Shown here: one piece after another, positions 44,288 to 54,385 of the stretch
Layout: every line of letters starts with the position of its first letter
Numbering within the stretch: position 1 is the stretch's first letter
From: Clostridia bacterium
Lineage (GTDB): Bacteria > Bacillota > Clostridia > Monoglobales > Monoglobaceae
Assembly: GCA_017456605.1 (NCBI GenBank)
Contig: JAFTJA010000013.1
Span: forward strand, 168,290 to 232,289
DNA: 64,000 nt
Direction of reading: 5' to 3'
Notes under the pieces: model-generated
Told to the model about the DNA's origin: nothing
The model's database searches: none
Seen by the model: only the letters and a program-made list of their open reading frames with translations
Position numbers and translations under genes: made by a program

Positions 44288-45502
44288 TCAATTTTTTTCC
44301 GTACTGGTTATTTTCTGTTGAACTTCAAGCTCTTTTCCCGTCTTCAGGATGTTTCTTCCGTATTTCGTGTGAAGCTCAAATATAGTATCGTCCAAAGCCC
44401 TTGCTTTTTCTTTTGATGTGCTTTCTTCCCCATCGATTTCATCAAAAAGCGAAAGCTGTCTGTTTTGGGGCTCATAGGAGTTTTGAAGATTTCCCAAAGT
44501 AACGCCCACAAGTCTCACTGACGCCCGCAGTCTTTCATCCTTCAAAAGTTCTTTCGCTCTCGCAAAAATTTCCTTCGCGGAATTTATTGCTTCACCAGTC
44601 TTTGAACGGGTTATACTCTGCATATTGCTGAACTTTATTTTCAGCGTAACCGTTCTCCCCCAAAGCTCCTGCTTTTTCGCACGCAGACTGACATCCCGGC
44701 AAAGCATCAGAAGCGTTTCTTCCATTACGCTTTTTTCGGTTATATTCTCCTGAAAGGTATATTCTCTCCCAATGGACTTTGATAGGGCCGCAGGAACAAC
44801 CCGTCTGTCGTCATTCCCCAGTGCAAAATCCAGCATTTCACGGCCCACGGCACCGAAAACCTTTAATTTTTCGGCAGGGGTATTGATTAGGTCTTCTACC
44901 GTTTCAATTCCCATCTGTTTCAACTTTTCTTCAGTTTTTATGCCAATCCCATAAATGACCCCTACCGGTCTTTTTCTTATAAGGGACCGGAGTGCCTCCT
45001 TGTCAGGTATAACAAAAAATCCATCCGGCTTCATTTCCTCACTGGCAAGCTTTGCCCCCATCATACAGTAAGATATCCCCACCGAACAGGTAACCCCCAC
45101 TTTGCTAAGGATTTCCTCTTTCAGCTGTTTCCCAATTTTTTCAGCACTGCCAAAAAGCCTCAGGGAATTGGTAACATCCATATAACCCTCATCAAGAGCA
45201 ACAAACTCTATCATATCGGTAAACTTCAGCATAATTTTGTGGATTTCATCAGAGGCTTTTTCATACTTTCGCATATTTCCGTGCATATATATTCCGTTGG
45301 GGCATCTCCGGTATGCCTCCGCCACACTCATAGCCGAATGAATACCGTATTTTCTTGCCTCATAGCTGCAGGTAGAAACCACGCCCCTCTCTCCCGGCAA
45401 CGCACCGATAATAAGAGGCTTGCCACGAAGCTCCGGGTTGTCCCGCACCTCAATGGCTGCAAAAAACGCGTCCATATCTACATGGATAATAGTTCTGTTC
45501 AC
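44288..45502 (-). CDS. dinB: Y-family DNA polymerase IV
   Basis: A 404-residue lesion-bypass polymerase. The catalytic acids are Asp9 (VDMDAFFA) and Asp104-Glu105 (ALDEGYMDV). The HhH region (PVGVIYGIGIKTEEKLKQMG), the little finger (about 240-355) and a short C-terminal tail with a possible clamp-binding QLSLFDE motif follow. The GTG start shares one base with the upstream stop codon. Works in translesion synthesis. Confidence 0.94.
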   Translation of the reverse strand: MNRTIIHVDMDAFFAAIEVRDNPELRGKPLIIGALPGERGVVSTCSYEARKYGIHSAMSVAEAYRRCPNGIYMHGNMRKYEKASDEIHKIMLKFTDMIEFVALDEGYMDVTNSLRLFGSAEKIGKQLKEEILSKVGVTCSVGISYCMMGAKLASEEMKPDGFFVIPDKEALRSLIRKRPVGVIYGIGIKTEEKLKQMGIETVEDLINTPAEKLKVFGAVGREMLDFALGNDDRRVVPAALSKSIGREYTFQENITEKSVMEETLLMLCRDVSLRAKKQELWGRTVTLKIKFSNMQSITRSKTGEAINSAKEIFARAKELLKDERLRASVRLVGVTLGNLQNSYEPQNRQLSLFDEIDGEESTSKEKARALDDTIFELHTKYGRNILKTGKELEVQQKITSTEKN

Positions 45503-47064
45503 TATTTCCCCTCTTCCTTCCGCAAAAGTTCAATTCCTTTGTATGCGTCAAAATATGACGGAGTAATTCCGTTTTCAATACGCTTGTTGTATACCATTAT
45601 TTTTTCTTCAAAGAACAGCCCTACAACGGGATTGAGTTCATCAAAGCATTCAATCACCTTTACATAGCCCTCTTCAATCCCCGAAATGCTGTGTTTTGAG
45701 TTAAGGGAAGTCATAGCCTTATCCATTTTTTCACTTTCAAAGCCAAACACATTATTTTCACCGATTATAAAAGAAAACATAAGCTCAGGTGAAATAATGC
45801 TGCTGCCTATAAATATGTCATAATCCCCCTCAGATATACGTGAAGTATACTCTTCAAAAGTCACCGCCTGGGTATTGACCTTTATCCCCAACTCCTCAAG
45901 GTTTTGTTTCACCATTTCAGCAATATCCTTCCGTTGCTGGTTTTCCTCGTTATAAAGTATGTTAAATTCCGCTTTGAAAGTCTTGTCTTCAACATTTTTG
46001 CGATAGGTATCGTCACTTGACTCCCATCCGTTTTCGTGAAGCACCTTTTTTGCTCCGCTGAAGCTTTGCTTACACTCATCCGTTTTTTCACCCCACACAA
46101 ACCACTTTGGGTGTATTGGCAAGCTGCTTTCTGCAGCATATCCCATCATAACCTCTTCGGTGAGTTTCTTGCGGTCTACCGCCAGAGATATTGCCTCGCG
46201 GATTTCTTCAAATGCGAGCACTTCATTTTTGTGGTTTATCCCCAAAAAATGAAAAATAGGCGTCGGCATAGCTTGGTAAGATGCAGAAAGCGGATCAACA
46301 AATCTTCCCCAGTTCATATCTTCCGCCAATGTCATATCAATGCTTCCTGAACTGAATGTATAGAGGGCTGTATCATTATCCGGAAGCATTTTCACAGTTA
46401 TGCAATCGGTGACAGCCTCACCGCCCCACCAGTTGTCGTTTTTTATATGATAAAGAACATTCCCCTCGCCCAGGTCTTCGAGCCTATATGGGCCGGTGCC
46501 CACGGGTCTGAATGTATCCTTGTTTATTTCTTCACTTTGTTTTTTTATAATTGGAAAATACAAAAGGCTTGCAAAATTAACACAAGGCTCTTTGAGCGTA
46601 ATTTCCAATTCAAACTGACCGTTTGCTTTTATTTTATCAACAAGTGACACATTGTAAAAATACACGCTGTCTTCGTTTTTCTTTATGGTTTCAATAGTAT
46701 AAACAACATCATCAGCCCCAAACGGTGTTTGGTCATGCCACACTACATCCTGACGCAAAACAAAATTCCACTTTGTTCCGTTTTCCAAAACCGACCAGCT
46801 TTCAGCAAGGCAGCTTTCCGGAAAAAGATTGTCCGGCAGCGAAATAAGACTGTCATACACAATCCCAAGCATCCCGATATTTGCCTCGTTTTTGCTGAGC
46901 AAAGGACAAAAGGTGTCCGGTTTGTATGACGAAATAAATATCTCCTCTGCGTTATTATTCTTTTTTGAAACCTTTTCACTGTTTTTCTGCGAATCAGTGC
47001 AGCCACACAAACTGCACACCACAAGCACCGCCGCAAGACAAGCCGCCAATATTTTCTTTAACAT
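45502..47064 (-). CDS. Solute-binding lipoprotein, family 5 (peptide/nickel type)
   Basis: A 520-residue binding protein with a lipoprotein signal (cleavage before Cys22 in SLCGC). The SBP_5 pattern is present: YDSLISLPDN, LAESWSVLENGTKWNFVLRQ, DVVWHDQTPFGADDVVYT, RPVGTGPYRLED. The family binds oligopeptides or other compounds for ABC import. No permease or ATPase genes are nearby. It is in an operon with pgeF upstream (12 bp) and dinB downstream (1-bp overlap). Confidence 0.9.
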   Translation of the reverse strand: MLKKILAACLAAVLVVCSLCGCTDSQKNSEKVSKKNNNAEEIFISSYKPDTFCPLLSKNEANIGMLGIVYDSLISLPDNLFPESCLAESWSVLENGTKWNFVLRQDVVWHDQTPFGADDVVYTIETIKKNEDSVYFYNVSLVDKIKANGQFELEITLKEPCVNFASLLYFPIIKKQSEEINKDTFRPVGTGPYRLEDLGEGNVLYHIKNDNWWGGEAVTDCITVKMLPDNDTALYTFSSGSIDMTLAEDMNWGRFVDPLSASYQAMPTPIFHFLGINHKNEVLAFEEIREAISLAVDRKKLTEEVMMGYAAESSLPIHPKWFVWGEKTDECKQSFSGAKKVLHENGWESSDDTYRKNVEDKTFKAEFNILYNEENQQRKDIAEMVKQNLEELGIKVNTQAVTFEEYTSRISEGDYDIFIGSSIISPELMFSFIIGENNVFGFESEKMDKAMTSLNSKHSISGIEEGYVKVIECFDELNPVVGLFFEEKIMVYNKRIENGITPSYFDAYKGIELLRKEEGK

Positions 47065-47076
47065 AATCTCTTTCCT

Positions 47077-47865
47077 CTAATTTTTCAACATAATAAATGC
47101 ACCCATTCTTCCCGTAGCATCTTTATGCGCCCGATAAGAATACAGCATATCCGAATTGCAAACCGTACAAAGCCCCAAAACATCGATGTTCTTTTGCACA
47201 ATTCCCTTCTTTTCAAGAATTCTTTTGTTTGCCTCCCAAAGGTCCACAAAGAATTTTCCGTTTTTCTTTTCTGTCACCAAATCAGCATCAAACTGATTTG
47301 CGACTTCCTCTCCCGTTTCAAAACAGCACTTGCCAATGGAAGGGCCTATTGCAGCTTTTATATTTTCAGGTCTTGACGAAAAACGTTGCATCATTATGTC
47401 CACAGCAACTCCTGAAATCTCAGCCACCGTACCGCGCCAGCCGGAATGAACTGCCGCAATCACGCCCGCCTTTTCATCCGCAAGCAAGACCGGAACACAA
47501 TCAGCATAAAAAACCACCAGCGGAAGTCCTGGAACATTTGTAACAAGCCCGTCAACGTCTTGCATCTCACTTTCACGGCTTACGCCCATTCCTGCATCCT
47601 CGTCTGTTATAATACGGATGTTTGCAGAATGGGTCTGTCTGCCTGCAGTAATCCTTTCAAATGGAAAGCCTATATCCTTTGCCACAAGCCTATAATTCCC
47701 TGTCACGTTATGCGGGTCATCGTCGCAACGAAAACCCAAGTTCAGCCCCGAAACCTGACCGCAGCTGACCCCTCCGCATTTTGTGGTAAAACAGTGATTT
47801 ATGTTATTCAAGCTGTGGAGCGTTTCGCTCTTGAGGTAAACTCTGTCTTCAACATCAATCTTCAC
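47077..47865 (-). CDS. pgeF: Peptidoglycan editing factor PgeF (laccase-domain family)
   Basis: A 262-residue protein of the YfiH family. The metal-binding residues are in FTTKCGGVS..., ADCVPVLLAD, AAVHSGWRGTVAEISG and IGPSIGKCCFE. In E. coli it removes miscoupled amino acids from peptidoglycan precursors, and related enzymes act on purine nucleosides. It follows ymdB by 11 bp. Confidence 0.92.
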   Translation of the reverse strand: MKIDVEDRVYLKSETLHSLNNINHCFTTKCGGVSCGQVSGLNLGFRCDDDPHNVTGNYRLVAKDIGFPFERITAGRQTHSANIRIITDEDAGMGVSRESEMQDVDGLVTNVPGLPLVVFYADCVPVLLADEKAGVIAAVHSGWRGTVAEISGVAVDIMMQRFSSRPENIKAAIGPSIGKCCFETGEEVANQFDADLVTEKKNGKFFVDLWEANKRILEKKGIVQKNIDVLGLCTVCNSDMLYSYRAHKDATGRMGAFIMLKN

Positions 47866-47876
47866 AAGATTTTCTC

Positions 47877-48674
47877 CTATTCCATTTTTGCAAGCTCTGC
47901 CGCAGAAAAATATAACCTTTCAATACCGGTAACCTTTTTCGTTTTGTCATCAACCTCAAAAACCGCACCTGAAAACCAGACCTCGCCCTCTGCTTTTTCA
48001 AAACGGTATTTTTTTCTGGTGTAATACATATCCATTATTATTTCTTTTTTCACGCCAAGGATAGAATCCCGAACGCCCGTCATACCAAGGTCGCTTATAT
48101 ACCCCGTGCCCTTTGGCAGAATATGTTCGTCTGCGGTTTGAATGTGGGTATGTGTGCCGAAAACCGCCGTTACCTTGCCGTCAAAATAGTTCCCGAAAGC
48201 CAATTTTTCGCTGCTGGTTTCACAGTGGAAATCAATGATTATTATATCTGCCTCATTTTTTATTTTGTCAATGATTTTCTCTGTCGCCCGAAAAGGACAG
48301 TCAAGAGCCTCCATATTTATTCTGCCCATGGCATTTATAACGCCAATTCTCACGTTTCCAAGGTCGTCCACAAAATATCCCATACCTTCGGTTTCAGGCG
48401 GGTAATTTGCAGGTCGTATAACCCTTTTGTTATCGGTTAGCACCTGCATATATTCACGATTTGCAAAGGTGTGGTTCCCCAAGGTAATAACATCCACCCC
48501 TGACATAAGAAAGGTGTTTGCAATATCTGCTGTTATTCCGTTGGTGTTTGCGGCATTTTCACCGTTTGCTATGCAATAATCTATATCAAATTTCTTTTTT
48601 ATTCTTCCTAAATTGTTATATATAAATTCACGTCCGTCAGACGCTACTATGTCTCCCACAGTAAGAATTCTCAT
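47877..48674 (-). CDS. ymdB: YmdB-type metallophosphoesterase
   Basis: A 265-residue calcineurin-like phosphodiesterase: MRILTVGDIVASDGR, CIANGENAAN, LGNHTFANRE, IIIDFHCETSSEK and FGTHTHIQTADE. In B. subtilis YmdB hydrolyses cyclic nucleotides and its gene follows rny. Here rny is upstream too, with a zinc-ribbon gene inserted between them. Confidence 0.93.
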   Translation of the reverse strand: MRILTVGDIVASDGREFIYNNLGRIKKKFDIDYCIANGENAANTNGITADIANTFLMSGVDVITLGNHTFANREYMQVLTDNKRVIRPANYPPETEGMGYFVDDLGNVRIGVINAMGRINMEALDCPFRATEKIIDKIKNEADIIIIDFHCETSSEKLAFGNYFDGKVTAVFGTHTHIQTADEHILPKGTGYISDLGMTGVRDSILGVKKEIIMDMYYTRKKYRFEKAEGEVWFSGAVFEVDDKTKKVTGIERLYFSAAELAKME

Positions 48675-48707
48675 TTGGAGTTTTCCCTTTCTGTTAAATT
48701 AAAACTT

Positions 48708-49181
48708 TTAAATATTAAGATATTCAAAACTTGTATAAATAGCAAAGCCAAGACCTGTACCAAGCATCAAAAATCCACAAATCTTGCTTGAAAGAAAATA
48801 CCAGTCCGAAAGTTCAACATCATCAATATTATCAATAGTCGTTCTATGTTCCAGCATAAACAAAAATTTTGGTTTGAATATACATAAATAGTATCCAAGT
48901 GACAAAAGAGCCGTAATAAAAATCACAGGAAAGAACGGACCATCAGCTATTATTAGCAAAATATAAACGGGAACACATATTATATAATAAGCAATAATTG
49001 CAAAATGAAGAAGAAAATCATGTCGTTTTTCCCGTCTTTCCTCTTTTTCTAAAAACCTGGCAACAATATCCTCTTTATACCTTTCAGGTTCCGGAGCTAT
49101 GCCACCTATGGATTTCATACACTCTGTACATAAAACTGCACTGTCTGGATTTTGACTTTGACAATACGGGCATATTTTCAT
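48708..49181 (-). CDS. Zinc-ribbon membrane protein
   Basis: A 157-residue protein with an N-terminal zinc ribbon (MKICPYCQSQNPDSAVLCTEC; two CxxC pairs) and about four hydrophobic segments after residue 60. I do not know its function. Start at the ATG at 49181 with AAAGGAG before it. It lies between rny and ymdB, after the rny terminator. Confidence 0.7.
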   Translation of the reverse strand: MKICPYCQSQNPDSAVLCTECMKSIGGIAPEPERYKEDIVARFLEKEERREKRHDFLLHFAIIAYYIICVPVYILLIIADGPFFPVIFITALLSLGYYLCIFKPKFLFMLEHRTTIDNIDDVELSDWYFLSSKICGFLMLGTGLGFAIYTSFEYLNI

Positions 49182-49218
49182 TTTGGCTCTCCTTTCGACC
49201 TCATAAAACAAAAGTCAG

Positions 49219-49245
49219 AAAAAGGCTGCAAACAGCAGCCTTTTT
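49219..49245 (-). terminator. Terminator of rny
   Basis: Stem AAAAAGGCTGC/GCAGCCTTTTT with a five-base loop; near-perfect and directly after the rny stop codon. Confidence 0.8.
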
Positions 49246-49262
49246 CCATGGAGCTTTGGCTC

Positions 49263-50834
49263 CTATTTAGCATATTCAACTGTTCTGAGCTCACGGATAA
49301 CATTGACCTTAATCTGGCCCGGATATTCCATTGTGCTCTCAATCTTTTTGACAATGTCTTTTGCCAAAAGGATTGTTTCATCGTCATTTACGCGGTCAGG
49401 CTTAACCATAATTCTGACTTCGCGGCCCGCCTGAATTGCAAATGATTTTTCAACGCCCTCAAAGGAGTTTGCAATCTCTTCAAGAGCTTCAAGTCTCTTG
49501 ATATAAGATTCAATGTTTTCACGTCTTGCACCAGTTCTTGCTGCAGAGATTGTATCTGCGGCCTGAACAAGACACGCAACACATGAATTCGGCTCAACAT
49601 CACCGTGATGTGCCATAATCGCATGAACGACCTTGTCGTTTTCCTTGTATTTTTTGGCAACATCCGCACCGATTGTAACGTGTGAACCCTCGACCTCATG
49701 GTCAATGGCCTTTCCTATATCATGGAGAAGACCCGAACGTTTAGCAAGGGCAACATCGGCACCAAGCTCTGCCGCCATAAGACCCGCAAGGTGTGCAACC
49801 TCAATCGCGTGCTTAAGAACATTTTGTCCGTAACTTGTGCGGTATTTAAGGCGTCCGAGAAGCTTGATAAGTTCAGGATGAAGGCCATGAACACCTGTAT
49901 CAAATGTTGCCTGTTCACCCTCCCGCTTGATGATGGCTTCAACTTCTTTTCTTGATTTTTCAACTGTCTCTTCAATGCGGCCCGGATGAATTCTTCCGTC
50001 CACAATAAGTTTTTCAAGAGAAAGTCTCGCAATCTCACGTCTTACCGGGTCAAAGCTTGAAAGAATAACTGCCTCGGGGGTATCGTCAATAATCAAATCA
50101 ACCCCAGTGAGAGTTTCGATAGAGCGGATATTTCTGCCCTCACGGCCAATAATTCTGCCCTTCATTTCATCGTTGGGAAGCTGAACAACTGAAACCGTTG
50201 TTTCTGCAACGTGGTCAGCTGCACAACGCTGAATAGCACCAGTGATGATGTTTCTCGCCTTTGCTTCACCCTCTTCTTTTGCCTGGTCCTCGATGCTTTT
50301 TATAAGAAGTGCCGCATCGTGCCTTGCGTCAATCTCAACCTGTTTGAGAAGCATATCCTTTGCCTCTGCCACAGAAAGCTCAGCCAATTTTTCAAGCTGT
50401 GACATCTGAAGTTTTTTAACTTTTTCAACTTCTTCTTTGAGTTCATCAACCTCGGCAAGCTTGTTTTGCACCTGTTCTTCTTTCTTTTCAAGAACCTGAG
50501 TTTTTTTGTCAATAGTGTCTTCCTTCTGCTGAATTCGACGTTCCTGACGCTGAAGCTCGTTTCTTCTTTCTTTTATTTCCTTGTCAAGTTCATTTCGTTC
50601 TTTATGTATTTCTTCTTTTGCTTCTAAAAGTCTTTCTTTTTTTGCGTGTTCTGCATCTTTAACTGCTTTTGATTTTGCATTTTCAATAATCTTTTTTGCT
50701 TCCTCTTCAGCACTGCCTATTCGAAGCTCCGCAACTTTTTTGCGATATGAATATCCTATTCTGAAAGTAACAAACATACCAACAACTGCCAGCAAAGCAA
50801 TGCCAATGAGGATTATGAATTCTATTCCGTCCAT
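49263..50834 (-). CDS. rny: Ribonuclease Y
   Basis: A 523-residue endoribonuclease that starts mRNA decay at the membrane. An N-terminal membrane helix (residues 3-25) is followed by a long coiled coil (about 30-200, rich in Glu and Lys), a KH domain ([20 protein letters not shown]) and the HD domain ([15 protein letters not shown], then MAHHGDVEP). Start at 50834 with AGGAGG eight bases before; the earlier in-frame ATG overlaps that RBS. Confidence 0.96.
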   Translation of the reverse strand: MDGIEFIILIGIALLAVVGMFVTFRIGYSYRKKVAELRIGSAEEEAKKIIENAKSKAVKDAEHAKKERLLEAKEEIHKERNELDKEIKERRNELQRQERRIQQKEDTIDKKTQVLEKKEEQVQNKLAEVDELKEEVEKVKKLQMSQLEKLAELSVAEAKDMLLKQVEIDARHDAALLIKSIEDQAKEEGEAKARNIITGAIQRCAADHVAETTVSVVQLPNDEMKGRIIGREGRNIRSIETLTGVDLIIDDTPEAVILSSFDPVRREIARLSLEKLIVDGRIHPGRIEETVEKSRKEVEAIIKREGEQATFDTGVHGLHPELIKLLGRLKYRTSYGQNVLKHAIEVAHLAGLMAAELGADVALAKRSGLLHDIGKAIDHEVEGSHVTIGADVAKKYKENDKVVHAIMAHHGDVEPNSCVACLVQAADTISAARTGARRENIESYIKRLEALEEIANSFEGVEKSFAIQAGREVRIMVKPDRVNDDETILLAKDIVKKIESTMEYPGQIKVNVIRELRTVEYAK

Positions 50835-50852
50835 AGTATTACACCTCCTCAT

Positions 50853-51052
50853 ATATCAAATTTGACGTATAAATCATAGATTATATAATCACATCGCCAT
50901 TTTGCCGTAAATCACCACAACAGTGACAAAACGGCACTCGCAAAGAAATACATTTAAAGAACGTAACATATATTTTCATTCAAACATACGTTATCATAAT
51001 TTTAATAAATTTTTACTGATTTGTCAAGCATTTTTTCAGGAATTTCCAACAA
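50853..51052. other. Intergenic region upstream of rny
   Basis: About 200 bp, AT-rich, holding the rny leader. A TATAAT-like box on the minus strand near 50880 has no good -35. I see no gene or structured RNA. Confidence 0.3.
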
Positions 51053-51078
51053 AAAAAGAGGTGAATTTTCACCTCTTT
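51053..51078 (-). terminator. Terminator of the flippase-mazG-S4 operon
   Basis: Stem AAAGAGGTGAA/TTCACCTCTTT followed by a T7 run on the minus strand, 5 bp after the S4 protein stop. Confidence 0.85.
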
Positions 51079-51082
51079 GAAT

Positions 51083-51328
51083 TCACTCCGAAATTACCTC
51101 ATAAAGCATGGATGCTTCCGCTTTTCCTACCTGCTCGCGAACATCAGTGACCTTTATTTTAAGTTCCCTGCTACCAAACCTTATTTCAAGATTATCGCCC
51201 ACCCTGACGTCATATGACGCCTTGACAACCTTGCCATTTGCAGACACCCTGCCGCCGTCACATGCTTCGTTCGCCACGGTGCGGCGCTTTATAAGTCTTG
51301 ACACCTTTAAATATTTATCCAGTCTCAT
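51083..51328 (-). CDS. S4-domain RNA-binding protein (YabO/RqcP-like)
   Basis: An 81-residue protein that is essentially one S4 domain: MRLDKYLKVSRLIKRRTVAN, GRVSANGKVVKASYDVRVGD. Size and the flippase-mazG-S4 order match yabM-yabN-yabO of Bacillus, where YabO (RqcP) acts with RqcH in ribosome quality control. The RBS is AGGAG. It is the last gene of the operon. Confidence 0.88.
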   Translation of the reverse strand: MRLDKYLKVSRLIKRRTVANEACDGGRVSANGKVVKASYDVRVGDNLEIRFGSRELKIKVTDVREQVGKAEASMLYEVISE

Positions 51329-51337
51329 ACTTTTCTC

Positions 51338-52027
51338 CTACCCCTCGTGCTTTGAATATTCCTGAACAAAGGATTCTATGTGCTTTGTGAGTGCCGTTTC
51401 TGCATTAACACCCATTTTTTCTGACATAGAAACAATGTCAAACAGCATTTTTCCTATATATTTTTCAGCCACATCGGCATCGGAATTTGAAAGCATAATG
51501 TTTATGAGTTTTGAAATGTTTTCTGCCACCAGAACAGGCTCGCTGAATACATATCCGTCCCGCTGTGCCTTGCCCTGAATCTTTTCAGCCCGCATGAGAG
51601 CAGGCAGATATTTAGACACTTCCGCCATGTCCTGAGCAACCGTCTTCTGGCTTCGTTCCTCGCGTTTTATGCGGTTCCAGTTTCTTAAGACTTCTTCGCT
51701 GTTTTCAACATTTACATCGCCAAAAACATGAGGGTGACGGTGTATAAGCTTTTTGCATACTGCATTTATAACGTCACCGACCTCATATTCGCCGTTTTCT
51801 TTTCCAATCTGGGCGTGAAAAACAACCTGCAAAAGCAAATCTCCGCTTTCATCCGCAGCCTTTTCCCAGTTGCAGTTGTCAAGCTCCTCAATGAGTTCAT
51901 AGCCCTCTTCAATTATGCTGTGCTTTATACTCTGGTGAGTCTGCTCCATATCCCACGGACAACCGTTTTCCGAGCGTAGCTTTTCAACTATTCCAACCAA
52001 ATCTCCAAAGGTATAATTTTCTTTCAT
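51338..52027 (-). CDS. mazG: Nucleoside triphosphate pyrophosphohydrolase
   Basis: A 229-residue MazG-family enzyme. The first MazG domain has GCPWDMEQTHQSIKHSIIEEGYE and the metal-binding ExxE...ExxD pattern in EEGYELIEELDN and DESGDLLLQ. A second, degenerate copy lies in the C-terminal half. It hydrolyses nucleoside triphosphates in the cytosol. Operon with the S4 and flippase genes. Confidence 0.92.
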   Translation of the reverse strand: MKENYTFGDLVGIVEKLRSENGCPWDMEQTHQSIKHSIIEEGYELIEELDNCNWEKAADESGDLLLQVVFHAQIGKENGEYEVGDVINAVCKKLIHRHPHVFGDVNVENSEEVLRNWNRIKREERSQKTVAQDMAEVSKYLPALMRAEKIQGKAQRDGYVFSEPVLVAENISKLINIMLSNSDADVAEKYIGKMLFDIVSMSEKMGVNAETALTKHIESFVQEYSKHEG

Positions 52028-52051
52028 ATAAAATCTCTCCTGATACTTTTC

Positions 52052-53782
52052 TTAAAGCAACTTGTATTTTGTCATAAGTGCCGCAATTTTTTCGCCCTTT
52101 GGCAAGTTCAGAACATCCTCACGATTGAGCGCCTTCACAAGCACAATCGCCACAAGATAAATCAGCGCACCCAAACCGATGGATAAAATCGTAACTATTT
52201 GGGACGGCAATATAATCTCCGAAAGAGCTCTGTGTGCCAACACAACAACCGCCCCCATCACAACCGACGCACAAAGGGGCCTCAGCAGCATATCAAACGG
52301 ATTTATTCTCACCTTCAGCTTATACATAATGCAGAAGAAATTGAGAACCGCAATAATTGCATAACAAGCAGTTGTAGCAAGGGGTGCCGCATCTATCCCC
52401 CAAACTGGAATCAGCATATAGTTCATAAGCACCTTTGCCAGTCCACCGATAAGCATATTGAAAACCGGGTAATACACCTTTCCGTATGACTGAAGAACAG
52501 AATTGCTGACAGAAACCAACGCCACAAACGGTACTGCAAAAGCGAGCTTTCCAAGAAGTGCTGCACCGTTTGCATCACTGTATAAAATTCTCAAAATGGG
52601 GTCTGCCAGAATAAAAAATCCAACAGCGCAGGGAAGGGCAAAAATAGAAGTTATTCTCAAAACGCTTTTTGTCATGGTTTGCGCATCCTGAAAGTTTTTT
52701 TCAGCAAGAGCTGTTGAAATAGCGGGGACAATGCTCATACTGAGCCCCACCACTATTGTAAGCGGCAGATTGAACATGGTCTGTGCCTGACCTGTATATA
52801 CGCCATAAAGGGAATTTGCCTTTTTCTGGAGCAGCGTCAAACCTTCCCAGCCTTCTTCTATCGCTTTTTGAAAAAACTCTGTGCCCTCAGCAAAAAGATG
52901 TGAGTATCCATCAAAAACTTCGGGGTTTACCACAAGCCTGTTCATAATGGTGGCAAGGTCAACAAGGCTGGTAAGACTTGAAACCGACGCCCCAATGGTA
53001 ATAGGAATGGCAATTTTTACAAGATTTTTTAGTATATCTTTTCTTGGCCTTATATCCTGGCCCGGGATTGGTCTTATCTTCTTTTCTCTGCGGCTGAAAA
53101 TAATCAGCATCAGCACAAGAGCAAGAAACGTTCCTGCTGTAACGCCGAAAATCGCACCTGTCGCAGAATAAACCGTTCTGTTGTCACCGGATGAAAAAAC
53201 TCCGTCAACAAACGCCACATCGTCACCAAGGGAAGTATCAACAGCCATCCCCATAAAAACAGCCGCCGCCGCAATACCCAGCAAAAGCTTTCCGCCGGCT
53301 TCAACAACTTCAGAGCCTGCTGTTGGGAACATATTTTGTTTTCCCTGAAAGTATCCTCTGTATGCAGACACAAGAGAAACAAAAAACACGCCGGGGGCAA
53401 TAACCTTTATTCCCAGAGCAGAATCCTCATTGCCAAGCAAATCGGCAAGGGGCTCCGCAAAAGTATAAAGCACCGTGCTGCCCAAAATTCCTATGACGCC
53501 AAGCAAAAATGTTGCCGTTTGAAAAATTCGTCTTGCGTCATATTCGTCACCTCTTGCAATGCTTTCCGCTACCATTTTGGAAACAGCAATAGGAAATCCC
53601 GCAGTCGCAATGATAAACATAAAGGTGTAAATCTGATATGCGACATTGAATATTCCGCTTCCGTCTTCACCAATAAGGTTATAAAGAGGAACTTTAAATA
53701 ATGCACCGATAATTTTAACAAGAAAATTTGCTCCCGCAAGAATCAACGCACCCTGCAGAAATTTCCCACTCTTACCTTTCAA
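52052..53782 (-). CDS. Polysaccharide flippase (SpoVB/YabM/MurJ-like, MATE-fold)
   Basis: A 576-residue polytopic protein with 14 predicted membrane segments, starting KSGKFLQGALILAGANFLVKIIGALFKVPLYNLIGEDGSGIFNVAYQIY, which is typical of SpoVB/YabM lipid-linked oligosaccharide transporters. The operon order (then mazG and an S4 protein) argues for YabM. It starts with TTG at 53782 after GGAGG. It likely flips a cell-wall precursor, for vegetative wall or spore cortex. Confidence 0.9.
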   Translation of the reverse strand: MKGKSGKFLQGALILAGANFLVKIIGALFKVPLYNLIGEDGSGIFNVAYQIYTFMFIIATAGFPIAVSKMVAESIARGDEYDARRIFQTATFLLGVIGILGSTVLYTFAEPLADLLGNEDSALGIKVIAPGVFFVSLVSAYRGYFQGKQNMFPTAGSEVVEAGGKLLLGIAAAAVFMGMAVDTSLGDDVAFVDGVFSSGDNRTVYSATGAIFGVTAGTFLALVLMLIIFSRREKKIRPIPGQDIRPRKDILKNLVKIAIPITIGASVSSLTSLVDLATIMNRLVVNPEVFDGYSHLFAEGTEFFQKAIEEGWEGLTLLQKKANSLYGVYTGQAQTMFNLPLTIVVGLSMSIVPAISTALAEKNFQDAQTMTKSVLRITSIFALPCAVGFFILADPILRILYSDANGAALLGKLAFAVPFVALVSVSNSVLQSYGKVYYPVFNMLIGGLAKVLMNYMLIPVWGIDAAPLATTACYAIIAVLNFFCIMYKLKVRINPFDMLLRPLCASVVMGAVVVLAHRALSEIILPSQIVTILSIGLGALIYLVAIVLVKALNREDVLNLPKGEKIAALMTKYKLL

Positions 53783-53926
53783 AGCTCCGCCTCCTTAATT
53801 TATCCTGATATTTAAACAAAAGTATCAGGCACAAAAACGCCTGTCATATTAGAATACTACAAAACGACAAAAACGTCAAGTCTTACCTTTTTATGTAATG
53901 TCTGCCACCGTTTTGGCAGACAGCTT

Positions 53927-54172
53927 TCACTTTTTTGTCATATAACAGTCAAGAATAATTCCTCCCAGTATAAACTGAACAAACAGGCTGAACGCTGCCT
54001 GAACAAGCTTTATAATGAGAACGCCGTTTTCATAACTTCCAATGAACCATTGGTTATATTTATATGCAAAAAATGCCAGCAGCAGTACATAAAAGGAACT
54101 TTTTACTCCCCAGAGCATAAGCATCAAAGGTATTTTCTTTATTTTTGAAACTGTTTTGAAAAAGTTATTCAT
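53927..54172 (-). CDS. Small membrane protein, unknown function
   Basis: An 81-residue protein with two hydrophobic segments (about 17-40 and 52-75). The RBS AAGAAGGTGGC precedes its ATG. It has no recognisable family; an inverted repeat GTCTGCCA/TGGCAGAC (53897-53920) follows its stop codon but lacks a good T run. Probably real because of the RBS and hydrophobic pattern. Confidence 0.55.
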   Translation of the reverse strand: MNNFFKTVSKIKKIPLMLMLWGVKSSFYVLLLAFFAYKYNQWFIGSYENGVLIIKLVQAAFSLFVQFILGGIILDCYMTKK

Positions 54173-54385
54173 TGTGCCACCTTCTTTATGTGTTTTATCA
54201 ATTCTAAGTTAACATAATATTTTACTTTTTTCAACAAGAAAGTTCTGTAATTCCTTATTTCCCCTATAAAACCGCTATTTTGGCATTTTGAATATTTTGT
54301 CGAATTGTGTCGATGCTTTCTTATATAAATACATAAATTCAAGCATTAGAATAAAAATATCACTTTATTTATGGAGGTAATCACA

